Shown here piece by piece: positions 19,639 to 28,362 of a stretch of DNA of 64,000 nt. Within the stretch, counting starts at the first letter, position 1. Each line of letters starts with the position of its first letter. Position numbers and translations under genes: made by a program. Source of the DNA: Paracoccaceae bacterium (GTDB taxonomy: Bacteria; Pseudomonadota; Alphaproteobacteria; Rhodobacterales; Rhodobacteraceae); contig QWDA01000007.1 in NCBI GenBank assembly GCA_003605175.1, positions 124,001 through 188,000 of the forward strand, read 5' to 3'. A model generated the notes under the pieces. The model ran no database searches. It saw only the letters and a list, made by a program, of their open reading frames with translations, and was not told the DNA's origin.

Positions 19639-20865
19639 ATGCTGACGTTCACACCGGGCGACTGGACCGGCGCCGACTGGGCCGCCAACCTGCTTTGCCT
19701 GCTCGTCGCCGCCGGCGCCTTCGTCACCCTCACCCGCCCCGCGCTTCGCGAGAGCGCCATGTGGCGCGCCACCGTCACGCCGCTCGCCTCGATCATCGGC
19801 AGCGGCTTCCTCGTCGTCGCGCCGCTTCTCGGCACCCGGTTCGGCCCCTATGCGCTCCTCGCCATCGCGCTCGTCTGCGGCCTCGCCCATCTCGTCGGCG
19901 GCGCGGTCCGCTACACTATCGCCGAGGCCGAGGACCCGGCCCCCGACGACCGCACGCTGATCGCGCTCGGCCATCTTGCCCGGATCCTCCTCGCCGCCGC
20001 CTATGTCATCGCCGTCGCCTTCTATCTCGAGCTCCTCGGCGCCTTCCTCCTCGAGGTCTTCGGCCACCAGGGCATCGGCCAGAAGATCATCGCCACCCTG
20101 CTCGTCGCCTTCATCGGCCTCTTCGGCCTCCTGCGCGGCCTCCACGCGCTCGAGGCGCTCGAGGAATTCGCCGTCGCCGCCAAGCTCGCGGTGATCGCCG
20201 CGCTGCTTGCCGCGCTCGCCCTCTACAATGCCCGCCTCGCCGCCACCGGCGGCTGGCACCTCCCCCCGCTCGAACACCCGATCGACATCGAGACGATCCG
20301 CACGCTGATGGGCGCCTTCCTGATCGTGCAGGGTTTCGAGACCTCGCGCTATCTCAAGGGCGCCTACCCGGCCGAACTGCGGATCACCTCGATGCGCCGC
20401 GCACAATGGATCTCGGCGGCGATCTACCTCGCCTTCATCGCGCTCGCCACGGTGCTGATCGGCGGTTTTGAGGAGGTCCGCGAGACCGCGATCCTCGGTG
20501 TCTCGGCCCCCGCCGCGCCGATCCTGCCCCTCCTCCTCGTGCTCGGCGCCTGCATGAGCCAGTTCTCCTCCGCCGTCGCCGACACGATCTCCTCGGGCGG
20601 CCTCGCCGAAGAGGAAACCGCCGGCCGCCTCCACCGCAGGCGCGTCTACGCGATCACCGGCGCTCTCGCCGTCGCGCTGATCTGGTCGGCCGACATCTTC
20701 GCGATCATCGCCTGGGCCAGCCGCGCCTTCGCCGCCTATTACGCCGTCCAATGCGCCACCGCCGCGATCCATGCCACCCGCGCCTGCCGCAAGGCCCCCG
20801 CGCTCCGCTACTGGCTCCTCGCCACCGCCATGGCCGCGATCACGCTGCTCGCGATTCCGGAATAG
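19639..20865 (+). CDS. Multi-pass membrane transporter-like protein (APC-like)
   Basis: A 408-residue protein with 11-12 predicted membrane helices, among them NLLCLLVAAGAFVTL, LASIIGSGFLVVAPLLG, YALLAIALVCGLAHLV, ILLAAAYVIAVAFYLELLGA, LLVAFIGLFGLLRGL and IYLAFIALATVLIGGF. The IIGSG motif in the first unwound-type helix and GFETSRYLKGAYPA resemble amino-acid/polyamine permeases, but the similarity is weak. Substrate unknown. ATG 19639 has GGAGG 10 bases upstream. The 272-bp gap before it holds no gene that I can support. Confidence 0.65.
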   Translation: MLTFTPGDWTGADWAANLLCLLVAAGAFVTLTRPALRESAMWRATVTPLASIIGSGFLVVAPLLGTRFGPYALLAIALVCGLAHLVGGAVRYTIAEAEDPAPDDRTLIALGHLARILLAAAYVIAVAFYLELLGAFLLEVFGHQGIGQKIIATLLVAFIGLFGLLRGLHALEALEEFAVAAKLAVIAALLAALALYNARLAATGGWHLPPLEHPIDIETIRTLMGAFLIVQGFETSRYLKGAYPAELRITSMRRAQWISAAIYLAFIALATVLIGGFEEVRETAILGVSAPAAPILPLLLVLGACMSQFSSAVADTISSGGLAEEETAGRLHRRRVYAITGALAVALIWSADIFAIIAWASRAFAAYYAVQCATAAIHATRACRKAPALRYWLLATAMAAITLLAIPE

Positions 20866-20910
20866 CGTCGCGGGGAAGACGTCTGGCAGGAGAAACTTCC
20901 GCGGAAGCGG

Positions 20911-20940
20911 TGCCCCGCCCGAACGGCGCCGAAAGTGCCG
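20911..20940 (+). repeat. Short dispersed GAA-loop hairpin element, copy 2
   Basis: TGCCCCGCCCGAAC followed by GGCGCC-GAAA-GTGCC, matching the copy at 4188-4217 at most positions. The preceding CTTCCGCGGAAG (20896-20907) is a perfect 12-bp palindrome. Both lie between convergent genes, so a terminator role is likely. Confidence 0.4.
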
Positions 20941-21210
20941 TCACTTCAACTGGCTGTCCTTCGAGCCGCGCCGGTTGATGCCGCCCCGGATCGCCGGCCT
21001 CGCGTCGCGCTCTGACTGGCAGTCGATGCAGAGCTTCACTCCGGGAATGGCGGTCCGGCGCGCCTCCGAGATCGGCTCGTCGCATTCGGCGCACCGGCTC
21101 AGGCTCTCGCCTTCGGGCTGGCGCCGTGCCTGCATCCGCTTGAGCTCGTCCTCGATCGAGGCGTCGATCTGTTCGTTCACCGCGCCGTCGCGCGCCCAGC
21201 CTCCGGCCAT
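20941..21210 (-). CDS. DksA/TraR-family zinc-finger protein
   Basis: An 89-residue protein. The C4 zinc finger is CAECDEPISEARRTAIPGVK, then CIDC (CxxC...CxxC), typical of DksA/TraR C-terminal domains. It is preceded by an acidic helix (NEQIDASIEDELKRMQARRQ). DksA-type proteins bind the RNA polymerase secondary channel with ppGpp; this short TraR-sized form lacks a full coiled-coil and may be a variant with weaker or different activity. ATG 21210. It is upstream of topA on the same strand with a 79-bp gap. Confidence 0.82.
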   Translation of the reverse strand: MAGGWARDGAVNEQIDASIEDELKRMQARRQPEGESLSRCAECDEPISEARRTAIPGVKLCIDCQSERDARPAIRGGINRRGSKDSQLK

Positions 21211-21289
21211 GGCAACCTCCGAATCCGAGACGCGCAGTATCGCACAAGGCCGAGGGCCGCGAAAGCGGGCGAAACGACCCGCCCCGCCC

Positions 21290-23821
21290 TCACGCCTTCT
21301 TCTTCGCCTTCGTCACCCGCTTCTTGCCGCCGCCCTTCGCCGCCTTCTCGGCGATCAGCGCCACCGCCATGTCGAGCGTCACGTCCCCCGGCTCGGTGCC
21401 CTTTGGCAGGGTCGCGTTGACCTTCTCCCACTTCACGTAGGGCCCATAGCGGCCCTCCATGACTTGGATCGCCCCACCGCTCTCGGGATGCTCGCCCAGC
21501 TCCTTCAAGGGCGGCACCGCCGCGCGGCCGCCCCGACGCCCCGCGGCCTTCTGGGCGATCAGCTCCACCGCACGGTTCATGCCGACGGTGAACACCTCCT
21601 CGGCATCGGGCAGGTTCGCATAGATCCGCCCGTGCTTCACGTAAGGCCCATAGCGCCCGATCCCCGCCTCGACCGGCTCGCCATCCTCCGGATGCGGCCC
21701 GATCTCGCGCGGCAGGGACAGGAGCATCAGCGCCTTCTCGATATCGAGATCCTCCGGCGCCCAGCCCTTGGGCAAGCTCGCCCGCGGCGGCTTCGGCTGC
21801 TCCTCGGTCGGCTGGCCGCGCTGCACATAAGGACCGAACCGGCCCTTCATCAGCCGGATCTCGTCCTCGCCGTCGATCCCCAGGAGCTTGCCGTCCGGCC
21901 CGATCGCGTCGCCATCCTCCATGCCCGGCGGGCCGAAGGGGCGGGTGTAGCGGCATTCGGGATAGTTCGAGCAGCCGATGAACGCCCCGCCCGACCGCGC
22001 GGTGCGCATCGACAACCGTCCCGCCCCGCAATTCGGACAAAGCCGCGGGTCGGTCCCTTCGGCATTCGGCGGGAACAGATGCGGCTCCAGCACTTCGTTG
22101 ATCTTGTCGAGCACTTCGCCGATACGCAGCTCCGAGGTCTCTGCGATGGCCGCCGAGAAATCCCGCCAGAACCGCTTCAACACCTCCTGCCAGTCGCGCT
22201 CGCCGGCGGTGATGTCGTCGAGCTCCTCCTCCAGATCGGCGGTGAACTCGTAGCCCACATATTTGCGGAAATAGTTCATCAGGAAGGCCGTCACCAGCCG
22301 CCCCTTGTCCTCGGGGATCAGCCGGTTCTGCTCCTTGCGGACATATTCCCGGTCCTGGATCGTGGTGACGATGGACGCGTAGGTCGAAGGCCGGCCGATG
22401 CCCAGCTCCTCCATCCGCTTCACCAGCGTCGCCTCGGTATAGCGCGGCGGCGGCTGGGTGAAATGCTGCTCCGGCGTGACCGCCTTCTTCGCCGCCATAT
22501 CGCCCACCGCGATCTGCGGCAGCCGCTTGTCGTCGTCGTCGATCACCGCGTCGTCGCGGCCTTCCTCGTAGACCTTGAGGAACCCGTCGAATAGCACCAC
22601 CTGCCCCGTCGCGCGCAGGCCCACCTGCTTGTCGGCGCTCTCGATCTCCACCGTGGTGCGCTCGAGCCGCGCCGCCTCCATCTGGCTCGCCAGCGTCCGC
22701 TTCCAGATCAGGTCGTAGAGCTTCCTCTGGTCCGCATCCCGCAGGTGCAGCTTGCCCGCATCCGCGCCCATGTCGGTGGGCCGGATACATTCATGCGCCT
22801 CCTGCGCGTTCTTCGCCTTGTTCTTGTACATCCTGGGCGATTTCGGCACGTATTCCGCCCCGTAGCGCGCCTTGATCGCGTCGCGCGCCGCCATCACCGC
22901 TTCGGGCGCCATGTCGATCCCGTCGGTCCGCATATAGGTGATATGGCCCGCCTCGTAGAGCCGCTGCGCCGCCTGCATGGTCTGCCGCGCGCCGAAGCCG
23001 AACTTGCGGCTGGCCTCCTGCTGCAGCGTCGAGGTCATGAACGGCGCCGAGGGGTTGCGGTTCTGCGGCTTCGCCTCGACCGAGGCGACGGCGAGATCGC
23101 GCGAGGTCACCGCCTGCACCGCAAGCTCCGCCTCGGTCGCGTTCGCGATGTCGAATTTCTCGAGCTTCTTGCCGCCCAGCACCGTCAGCCGCGCGGTGTA
23201 TTCCACGCCCCTTGGCGTCGCCAGCACCGCCGAAACGCTCCAGTATTCCTGCGCCCGGAACGCCTCGATCTCCATCTCGCGCTCGACGATCAGCCTCAGG
23301 CAGACCGACTGCACCCGCCCGGCCGATTTCGCCCCCGGCAGCTTCCGCCACAGCACCGGCGACAGGTTGAACCCCACCAGATAATCCAGCGCCCGCCGCG
23401 CGAGATAGGCCTCGACCAGGTCCTGATCCACCTGGCGCGGGTTCTTCATCGCCTCGGTCACTGCCGATTTGGTGATCGCGTTGAACACCACGCGGCTGAC
23501 CGGCGTGTCCTTCTTCAGGGCCTTGCGGTTCCTGAGCGCCTCTTCCAGATGCCAGGAAATCGCCTCGCCCTCGCGGTCGGGGTCGGTGGCGAGAATCAGC
23601 GCAGCGTCGTCCTTCAGCGCGTCGGCGATCGCCTTCACATGCTTCTTCGAGTCCGCCGCGATTTCCCATTTCATCGCGAAATCCTGGTCCGGATCGACCG
23701 ATCCGTCCTTCGGCGGCAGGTCCCTCACATGGCCGTAGGAGGCAAGGACGATGTAGTCGGACCCCAGGTACTTGTTGATTGTTTTGGCCTTGGCCGGGGA
23801 CTCGACGACGACGACGGGCAT
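21290..23821 (-). CDS. topA: DNA topoisomerase I
   Basis: An 843-residue type IA topoisomerase that relaxes negatively supercoiled DNA. The Toprim domain begins VVVVESPAKAKTINKYLGSD. The catalytic tyrosine lies in AGHITYMRTDGIDMAPEA. A Zn-finger cluster is CPNCGAGRLSMRTARSGGAF, then GCSNYPEC. The C-terminal third consists of repeated short DNA-binding modules of the bacterial topo I type (GRFGPYVQRGQ; GRYGPYVKHGRIYANLPD; GRYGPYVKWEKVNATLP) and a basic tail (GGGKKRVTKAKKKA). Start ATG 23821. dprA follows it upstream on the same strand, the gene order usual in alphaproteobacteria. Confidence 0.97.
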   Translation of the reverse strand: MPVVVVESPAKAKTINKYLGSDYIVLASYGHVRDLPPKDGSVDPDQDFAMKWEIAADSKKHVKAIADALKDDAALILATDPDREGEAISWHLEEALRNRKALKKDTPVSRVVFNAITKSAVTEAMKNPRQVDQDLVEAYLARRALDYLVGFNLSPVLWRKLPGAKSAGRVQSVCLRLIVEREMEIEAFRAQEYWSVSAVLATPRGVEYTARLTVLGGKKLEKFDIANATEAELAVQAVTSRDLAVASVEAKPQNRNPSAPFMTSTLQQEASRKFGFGARQTMQAAQRLYEAGHITYMRTDGIDMAPEAVMAARDAIKARYGAEYVPKSPRMYKNKAKNAQEAHECIRPTDMGADAGKLHLRDADQRKLYDLIWKRTLASQMEAARLERTTVEIESADKQVGLRATGQVVLFDGFLKVYEEGRDDAVIDDDDKRLPQIAVGDMAAKKAVTPEQHFTQPPPRYTEATLVKRMEELGIGRPSTYASIVTTIQDREYVRKEQNRLIPEDKGRLVTAFLMNYFRKYVGYEFTADLEEELDDITAGERDWQEVLKRFWRDFSAAIAETSELRIGEVLDKINEVLEPHLFPPNAEGTDPRLCPNCGAGRLSMRTARSGGAFIGCSNYPECRYTRPFGPPGMEDGDAIGPDGKLLGIDGEDEIRLMKGRFGPYVQRGQPTEEQPKPPRASLPKGWAPEDLDIEKALMLLSLPREIGPHPEDGEPVEAGIGRYGPYVKHGRIYANLPDAEEVFTVGMNRAVELIAQKAAGRRGGRAAVPPLKELGEHPESGGAIQVMEGRYGPYVKWEKVNATLPKGTEPGDVTLDMAVALIAEKAAKGGGKKRVTKAKKKA

Positions 23822-23910
23822 GGAACTCCTTTCGGCAAATCACCGGCTCCGATGGTCGCGCTAGATGTGGGCGGGGCCCGGGGAATGTCAACGGGCGGCG
23901 CGGGGCGGGC

Positions 23911-25080
23911 TCACGGCAGACGGCTCAGAAGCCCCCCGGGCTGACGCTGGATCTGCCCCTCGAGCTCCAGCGAAACCAGGACCGGCGTGACCTCGGCCAC
24001 CGGGCGCCGAAGGTCGCGAAGGAGCTGGTCCTCGGCCACGGGGCTCGGCCCCAGCCGGTCGAGGATCTCGCGGTGCAGCGCCGCCGTCTCCGCGAGCGAC
24101 CGGCTCTCGGGCGCCACCGGAGGCACCGGCGCGATCCGCCGCTGCGCCACCGGGCGCGCCGGTTCCGCGACGGCCTCGAGGATGTCGTCCGCGCCGCGCA
24201 CCAGCCGCGCGCCGTCCCGGATCAGGAGGTTGCATCCGGCCGCCCGCGCGTCGAACGGATGGCCCGGCACCGCCAGCACCTCGCGGCCCTGGTCGAGCGC
24301 GTTCCGCGCGGTGATCAGGCTCCCCGATTTCGCCGCCGCCTCGACCACCACGACCGCCCGTGCGAGGCCCGAGACGATCCGGTTGCGGGCGGGAAAATGC
24401 CGCGCCTGCGGCGCCAGATGCATCGGCATCTCGGAAAGCCGCAGCCCCCGCTCGCCGATCTCCTGCGCCAGTACCGCGTTCTCGGCCGGGTAGACCACGT
24501 CCACCCCGCCGGCAAAGACCGCCACCGTGCCGCCCTCGAGCGCGCCCAGATGCGCGGCGGTGTCGATCCCGCGTGCGAGCCCCGAGACCACAACCTGCCC
24601 CGCCGCCGCCAGGTCGGCCGAGATCTTCCGCGCCATCCGCGTGCCCAGGGAAGAGGCGTTCCGCGCGCCCACCAGCGCGATCATCGGCCGCGCCAGGAGC
24701 TCGATCCGCCCCATCGCCCAGAAGAGCGGCGGCGCGTCGGCAATCTCGGCCAGCGTCGCGGGATATTCCGGCTCGCCCAGCGCGATCAGCCGCGCCCCGG
24801 CCCGTCCGCCCGCCTCCATCTCGCGCAGCGCGTCCACTTCGCTGCAGACGGCGTATTGCGCCATGCCCGCATCCCGGGCGATCCCCGGCAGGGCCTCGAG
24901 CGCGGCGGGGGCCGACCCGTGTTCCTCGATCAATCTGTGGAAGGTTGCGACGCCGACACGGCGCGAGCGCAAGAGACGGAGCCAGGAAAGCTTCACTTCC
25001 TCGTTGAGGGGTGGGGTGAGGGGGGGTGGGGAAGGGGAAATCTCCATCGCCATCCTGCCTCCGTCGTCTTGCAAGCTCAT
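23911..25080 (-). CDS. dprA: DprA (DNA-processing protein A)
   Basis: A 389-residue protein that loads RecA on incoming single-stranded DNA in transformation. An N-terminal SAM-like part (LSWLRLLRSRRVGVATFHRL) precedes the Rossmann-like fold: ALVGARNASSLGTRMARKIS, VVVSGLARGIDTAAHLGALE, GGVDVVYPAEN, FPARNRIVSGLARAVVVVEA and SGSLITARNALDQGREVLAV. A C-terminal winged helix (PVAEDQLLRDLRRPVAEVTP) follows. Length is typical. The first residues (MSLQDDGGRM) could be shorter; MAMEISP at 25053 is an alternative start. A 328-bp gap lies upstream. Confidence 0.93.
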   Translation of the reverse strand: MSLQDDGGRMAMEISPSPPPLTPPLNEEVKLSWLRLLRSRRVGVATFHRLIEEHGSAPAALEALPGIARDAGMAQYAVCSEVDALREMEAGGRAGARLIALGEPEYPATLAEIADAPPLFWAMGRIELLARPMIALVGARNASSLGTRMARKISADLAAAGQVVVSGLARGIDTAAHLGALEGGTVAVFAGGVDVVYPAENAVLAQEIGERGLRLSEMPMHLAPQARHFPARNRIVSGLARAVVVVEAAAKSGSLITARNALDQGREVLAVPGHPFDARAAGCNLLIRDGARLVRGADDILEAVAEPARPVAQRRIAPVPPVAPESRSLAETAALHREILDRLGPSPVAEDQLLRDLRRPVAEVTPVLVSLELEGQIQRQPGGLLSRLP

Positions 25081-25157
25081 ATTTGCTGCGAGTCGGTTAA
25101 TGGCAGGTTAAGAAAAACTTTCCCGCCCCTCGCTAATTCTGGGGAGTGAGCGCCGGT

Positions 25158-25212
25158 CCGGGCAACGCCCGGCGAAGTCTCCAGTGGAGACTTCGAGGCG
25201 CGAACGGGCGGA
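25158..25212 (+). repeat. Structured 55-nt element, copy 1 (two hairpins plus conserved tail)
   Basis: Hairpin a: CCGGGC-AAC-GCCCGG (25158-25172). Hairpin b: a 10-bp stem (CGAAGTCTCC/GGAGACTTCG) with AGT loop (25173-25195). The tail AGGCGCGAACGGGCGGA (25196-25212) has no obvious internal pairing. The second copy at 34989-35043 has the same lengths and loops but different stem sequences. It lies in the 328-bp gap upstream of dprA; no gene can be supported in that gap. Confidence 0.7.
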
Positions 25213-25282
25213 CCCCCGACACGCCCGGACGGGCCAATCGAACTGGCGCCCGCCCGAGACCGGGGAAAGGCCGCCCGCCCCC

Positions 25283-25365
25283 CTTCTTTGGGTCCGGAAA
25301 TCCTCGGGGGAGCGCGAGGGGGCAGACAGCCCCCTCGCCCGCCGCGCCGCCGGAGGCGGCGCAAA
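25283..25365. repeat. Double-hairpin dispersed repeat A
   Basis: The sequence CTTCTTTGGGTCC then GGAAATCCTCGGGGGAGC leads into hairpin 1, GCGAGGGGGC-AGACA-GCCCCCTCGC (25314-25338), and hairpin 2, GCGCCGCC-GGA-GGCGGCGC (25344-25362). The same order occurs in reverse orientation at 56721-56800. Read from the end of the hypothetical gene on the minus strand it looks like a terminator ending in a T-containing stretch. Confidence 0.65.
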
Positions 25366-25408
25366 CGCATCGCGCGCGCGCCGCAAGGCGCGCTCCGGTC
25401 CGGAACTC

Positions 25409-25864
25409 CTACCCTGTCCGCGATGCGAGAAACGCCCAGACCGACCAGAGCACAGCCGCGTAAAACGCCCCGAAACCGCCGAACATGATGACGTCGATGG
25501 CCTCGTACGGATCGGCCAAGCCGAAAACTGGCGTGAGGACCAATCGCACAATCCAGCCGAGCGGCGCGGCGATCAGGATGACCGGCAGGGCACCGGCCCA
25601 GCGGCGGCCATGGAGCGCCACGAGAATCGGAGAAAGCGCCGCGAGACCCGCCCAGCTCATGAGGAAGGAACAGGTGCCGAAAACGAACAGAATACCGACA
25701 TCCTCAAGAAGACCGCCGCGCAGCCCGAATGTGTCGAGAAGGATCCCGATGAGGTAGGCAAGGCCCGCGCTGAGCACGGGAACGCCGAGAAAGGCGACGA
25801 CGGCCGCACGGACGACAAGGTCGCCTCTCTCGCTCCATCCGTCCGAACGCCAGAGCCGCCTCAC
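25409..25864 (-). CDS. Small membrane protein coupled to tldD
   Basis: A 151-residue protein with four membrane helices: AAVVAFLGVPVLSAGLAYLI, then ILFVFGTCSFLMSWAGLAAL, LPVILIAAPLGWIVRLVLTP and FGGFGAFYAAVLWSVWAFLA. The start is GTG 25864, sharing GTGA with the tldD stop, so it is coupled to tldD. I do not recognise the family. An earlier ATG in the same frame lies inside tldD and is rejected. It is followed by dispersed repeat A. Confidence 0.65.
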   Translation of the reverse strand: MRRLWRSDGWSERGDLVVRAAVVAFLGVPVLSAGLAYLIGILLDTFGLRGGLLEDVGILFVFGTCSFLMSWAGLAALSPILVALHGRRWAGALPVILIAAPLGWIVRLVLTPVFGLADPYEAIDVIMFGGFGAFYAAVLWSVWAFLASRTG

Positions 25865-27285
25865 GCCGCCGAGCCGCCCACCGTCAGCCCGCCGATCAGG
25901 AGCGTCGGCTGCCCGACCCCCACCGGCACCCACTGCCCCGCCTTGCCGCAATTGCCGATCCCCGGATCCAGCGCCATGTCGTTGCCGATCGCCCGGATCT
26001 GCTGCAACGCCGTCGCCCCATCGCCGATCAGCGTCGCCCCCTTCACCGGGTCGCCCAGCTTGCCGTCCTTCACCCGGTAGGCCTCGGTGCAGGAGAACAC
26101 GAACTTGCCGTTGGTGATGTCCACCTGCCCTCCGCCGAAGCCAACCGCGTAGATCCCGTCCCTCACCTCGGCGACGATGGAGGCCGGATCGGCCGCGCCC
26201 GAGAGCATGTAGGTATTGGTCATCCGCGGCATCGGCGCATGGGCATAGCTCTCCCGCCGCCCGTTGCCGGTGGGCGCCACGCCCATCAGCCGCGCGTTCT
26301 GCCGGTCCTGCATGTAGCCCACCAGAATCCCGTCCTCGATCAGCACGTTCTTGCCCGAAGGCGTGCCCTCGTCATCGACGCTGATCGAACCGCGCCGGTC
26401 CGGGATCGTGCCATCGTCCAGCACCGTCACCCCCGGCGCCGCCACGCGCTTGCCCAAAAGCCCGGCAAAGGCCGAGGTCTTCTTGCGGTTGAAATCCCCT
26501 TCCAGCCCGTGCCCCACCGCCTCGTGCAGCAGGATCCCCGGCCAGCCATTGCCCAGTGCCACATCCATCACGCCCGCCGGGGCCGGCACCGCGCGCAGGT
26601 TCACCACCGCGATCCGCAGGGCCTCCCGCGCCACGCCCTGCCAGTGCTCCGGCGCCATCAGCCCGGCCAGCCCGGCGCGCCCGCCGCCGCCCGCATTGCC
26701 GCTCTCGCGGCGGCCGTTCTCCTCGACGATCACGCTCACCGAGAGCCGCGCCATCGGCCGCGTGTCGGTCACCAGCCGCCCGTCGGGGCGCAGGATCGCC
26801 ACCTCCTGATGCGACGCCGCCAGCGAGGCCGAAACCTGCACCACGCGCGGATCCAGATCGCGCAGAAAGGCGTCGAGCTCCTTCAGCACCTCGACCTTCA
26901 CCCCGAATCCGGCCTCTTCCATCGGGTTCGCGTCGGTATAGAGCCGCCGGTTCGTCGGCATCGGCGGCGCGGCCAGCACGCCCCCGCCCTCGCCCACCGC
27001 AAGCCGCGCGGTCGCCACGGCGCGGCGCACCGCCGCCTCGGAAATCTCGGTCGCATGGGCATAGCCCGCCGTCTCGCCCCGAACCGCGCGCAGCCCGAAT
27101 CCCTCGGTCGCGTCGTAGCTCGCCGTCCTGATTCGCCCGTCGTCGAACAGGATCCCCTCCGAACGCTTCCGCTCGAGGAACAGCTCGCCATCGTCGGCGC
27201 CCGCTACCGCCTCGCGCAGGAGCGCAAGCGCACGCGCCTCGTCGAGATGGGTTTCGAACGGGCGAAAGCTGGCGGTCTCAGGCAT
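25861..27285 (-). CDS. tldD: TldD, zinc metalloprotease
   Basis: A 474-residue protein of the TldD/PmbA family, which with TldE forms a peptidase that trims modified peptides such as microcins. The zinc motif HEAVGHGLEGDFNRK starts at His254 (HExxxH). Also seen: GLRAVRGETAGYAHATE, ASVAASHQE-type strand and VTVLDDGTIPDRRGS. The C-terminal part has GGQVDITNGKFVFSCTEAY, GDPVKGATLIGDGATAL and MALDPGIGNCGKAGQWVPVG, all family signatures. Start ATG 27285, with GGGAA upstream; divergent from ctaC. Confidence 0.95.
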   Translation of the reverse strand: MPETASFRPFETHLDEARALALLREAVAGADDGELFLERKRSEGILFDDGRIRTASYDATEGFGLRAVRGETAGYAHATEISEAAVRRAVATARLAVGEGGGVLAAPPMPTNRRLYTDANPMEEAGFGVKVEVLKELDAFLRDLDPRVVQVSASLAASHQEVAILRPDGRLVTDTRPMARLSVSVIVEENGRRESGNAGGGGRAGLAGLMAPEHWQGVAREALRIAVVNLRAVPAPAGVMDVALGNGWPGILLHEAVGHGLEGDFNRKKTSAFAGLLGKRVAAPGVTVLDDGTIPDRRGSISVDDEGTPSGKNVLIEDGILVGYMQDRQNARLMGVAPTGNGRRESYAHAPMPRMTNTYMLSGAADPASIVAEVRDGIYAVGFGGGQVDITNGKFVFSCTEAYRVKDGKLGDPVKGATLIGDGATALQQIRAIGNDMALDPGIGNCGKAGQWVPVGVGQPTLLIGGLTVGGSAA

Positions 27286-27461
27286 CGGGAACTCCCCGGT
27301 AGGGGTCGAAAACCGGCAAAGGCGGCTGTTTGCCGCAAGTCTCCGACTTGTTGCGTCGCTCCTAATATGATTTCAACTGCCCGGGATACAACGCCGGCCC
27401 GCGCAAGCGGCTCCGGCAGAATGCCGGCACGAACCGCCGCGACAGCAACAGGAACTCGCGC

Positions 27462-28352
27462 ATGCGCCTGATCAATCGCCTGAGCGCCCTCTGGGCGGCC
27501 ACCATGGGAACCCTCACCGCAAGCGCCGCCATGGCGCAGGTCCATGTCGACGGCCTCGAAACGCTCGGCAAGCCGCATGACGGCGGCGTGGGATTCCAGG
27601 TCGCCGGCACCGAGCTCGCCTCGGACATCCACTGGCTCGACCACATGCTTCTCTGGATCATCGGCCTGATCTGCCTCTTCGTGGTTGGGCTGCTCGTCGC
27701 GGTGATCCTGCGCTACAACAGCCGCTCGAACCCGACGCCGGCGCGCTTCACCCACAACACGCCGATCGAGATCGCCTGGACGCTGATCCCGATCGTGATC
27801 CTGGTCTTCATCGGCTCCTTCTCGCTGCCCGTGCTGTTCAAGCAGCAGGAAATCCCCGAGGGCGACATCACCATCAAGGTGACCGGCTACCAGTGGTACT
27901 GGGGCTACGAATATGTCGACGCCGGGGTCGAGGGCGTCGAACCCTCCTCGATCGCGTTCGACGCCTTCATGCTCGGCCGCGACGAACTTGAAGCGAACGG
28001 CTACGCGCCCGATGATTACCTGCTCGCCGCCAGCCAGGAAGTCGTGGTGCCCACCGGCAAGAAGATCGTGATGCGCGTCACCGGCGCAGACGTGATCCAC
28101 GCCTGGGCGATGCCCGCCTTCGGGGTGAAGCAGGATGCCGTGCCGGGCCGGGTGGCCGAGCTCTGGTTCAAGGTCGAACCTGGCATGGAAGGCGTCTATT
28201 TCGGCCAGTGCTCCGAGCTTTGCGGCAAGGATCATGCCTACATGCCGATCACCGTCAAGGCGGTGAGCCAGGAGCAGTACGAGGAATGGCTCGGCCGCGC
28301 GCATGAGGAATATGCCGGTGCGCCGCTGAATTTCGACGTCGCTTCGAACTAA
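27462..28352 (+). CDS. ctaC: Cytochrome c oxidase subunit II (CuA)
   Basis: A 296-residue subunit II of aa3-type oxidase. A signal peptide (residues 1-25, ATMGTLTASAAMAQ) is followed by two membrane helices (HMLLWIIGLICLFVVGLLVA and IEIAWTLIPIVILVFIGSFS) and a periplasmic cupredoxin domain carrying the CuA site: VIHAWAMPAFGVKQDAVPGR and VYFGQCSELCGKDHAYMPIT (Cys, Cys, His, Met ligands). ATG 27462 starts the operon ctaC-ctaB-small gene-ctaG-ctaE-surf1. The 176-bp divergent region to tldD holds the promoter; TAATAT at 27363-27368 is a candidate -10, with no clear -35. Confidence 0.97.
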   Translation: MRLINRLSALWAATMGTLTASAAMAQVHVDGLETLGKPHDGGVGFQVAGTELASDIHWLDHMLLWIIGLICLFVVGLLVAVILRYNSRSNPTPARFTHNTPIEIAWTLIPIVILVFIGSFSLPVLFKQQEIPEGDITIKVTGYQWYWGYEYVDAGVEGVEPSSIAFDAFMLGRDELEANGYAPDDYLLAASQEVVVPTGKKIVMRVTGADVIHAWAMPAFGVKQDAVPGRVAELWFKVEPGMEGVYFGQCSELCGKDHAYMPITVKAVSQEQYEEWLGRAHEEYAGAPLNFDVASN

Positions 28353-28362
28353 GCCGGCAGCC

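Noticed and set aside
27330-27368. Sigma-70 promoter of the ctaC operon
   Set aside because: TAATAT is present, but the possible -35 elements (TTGCCG, TTGTTG) have wrong spacing.
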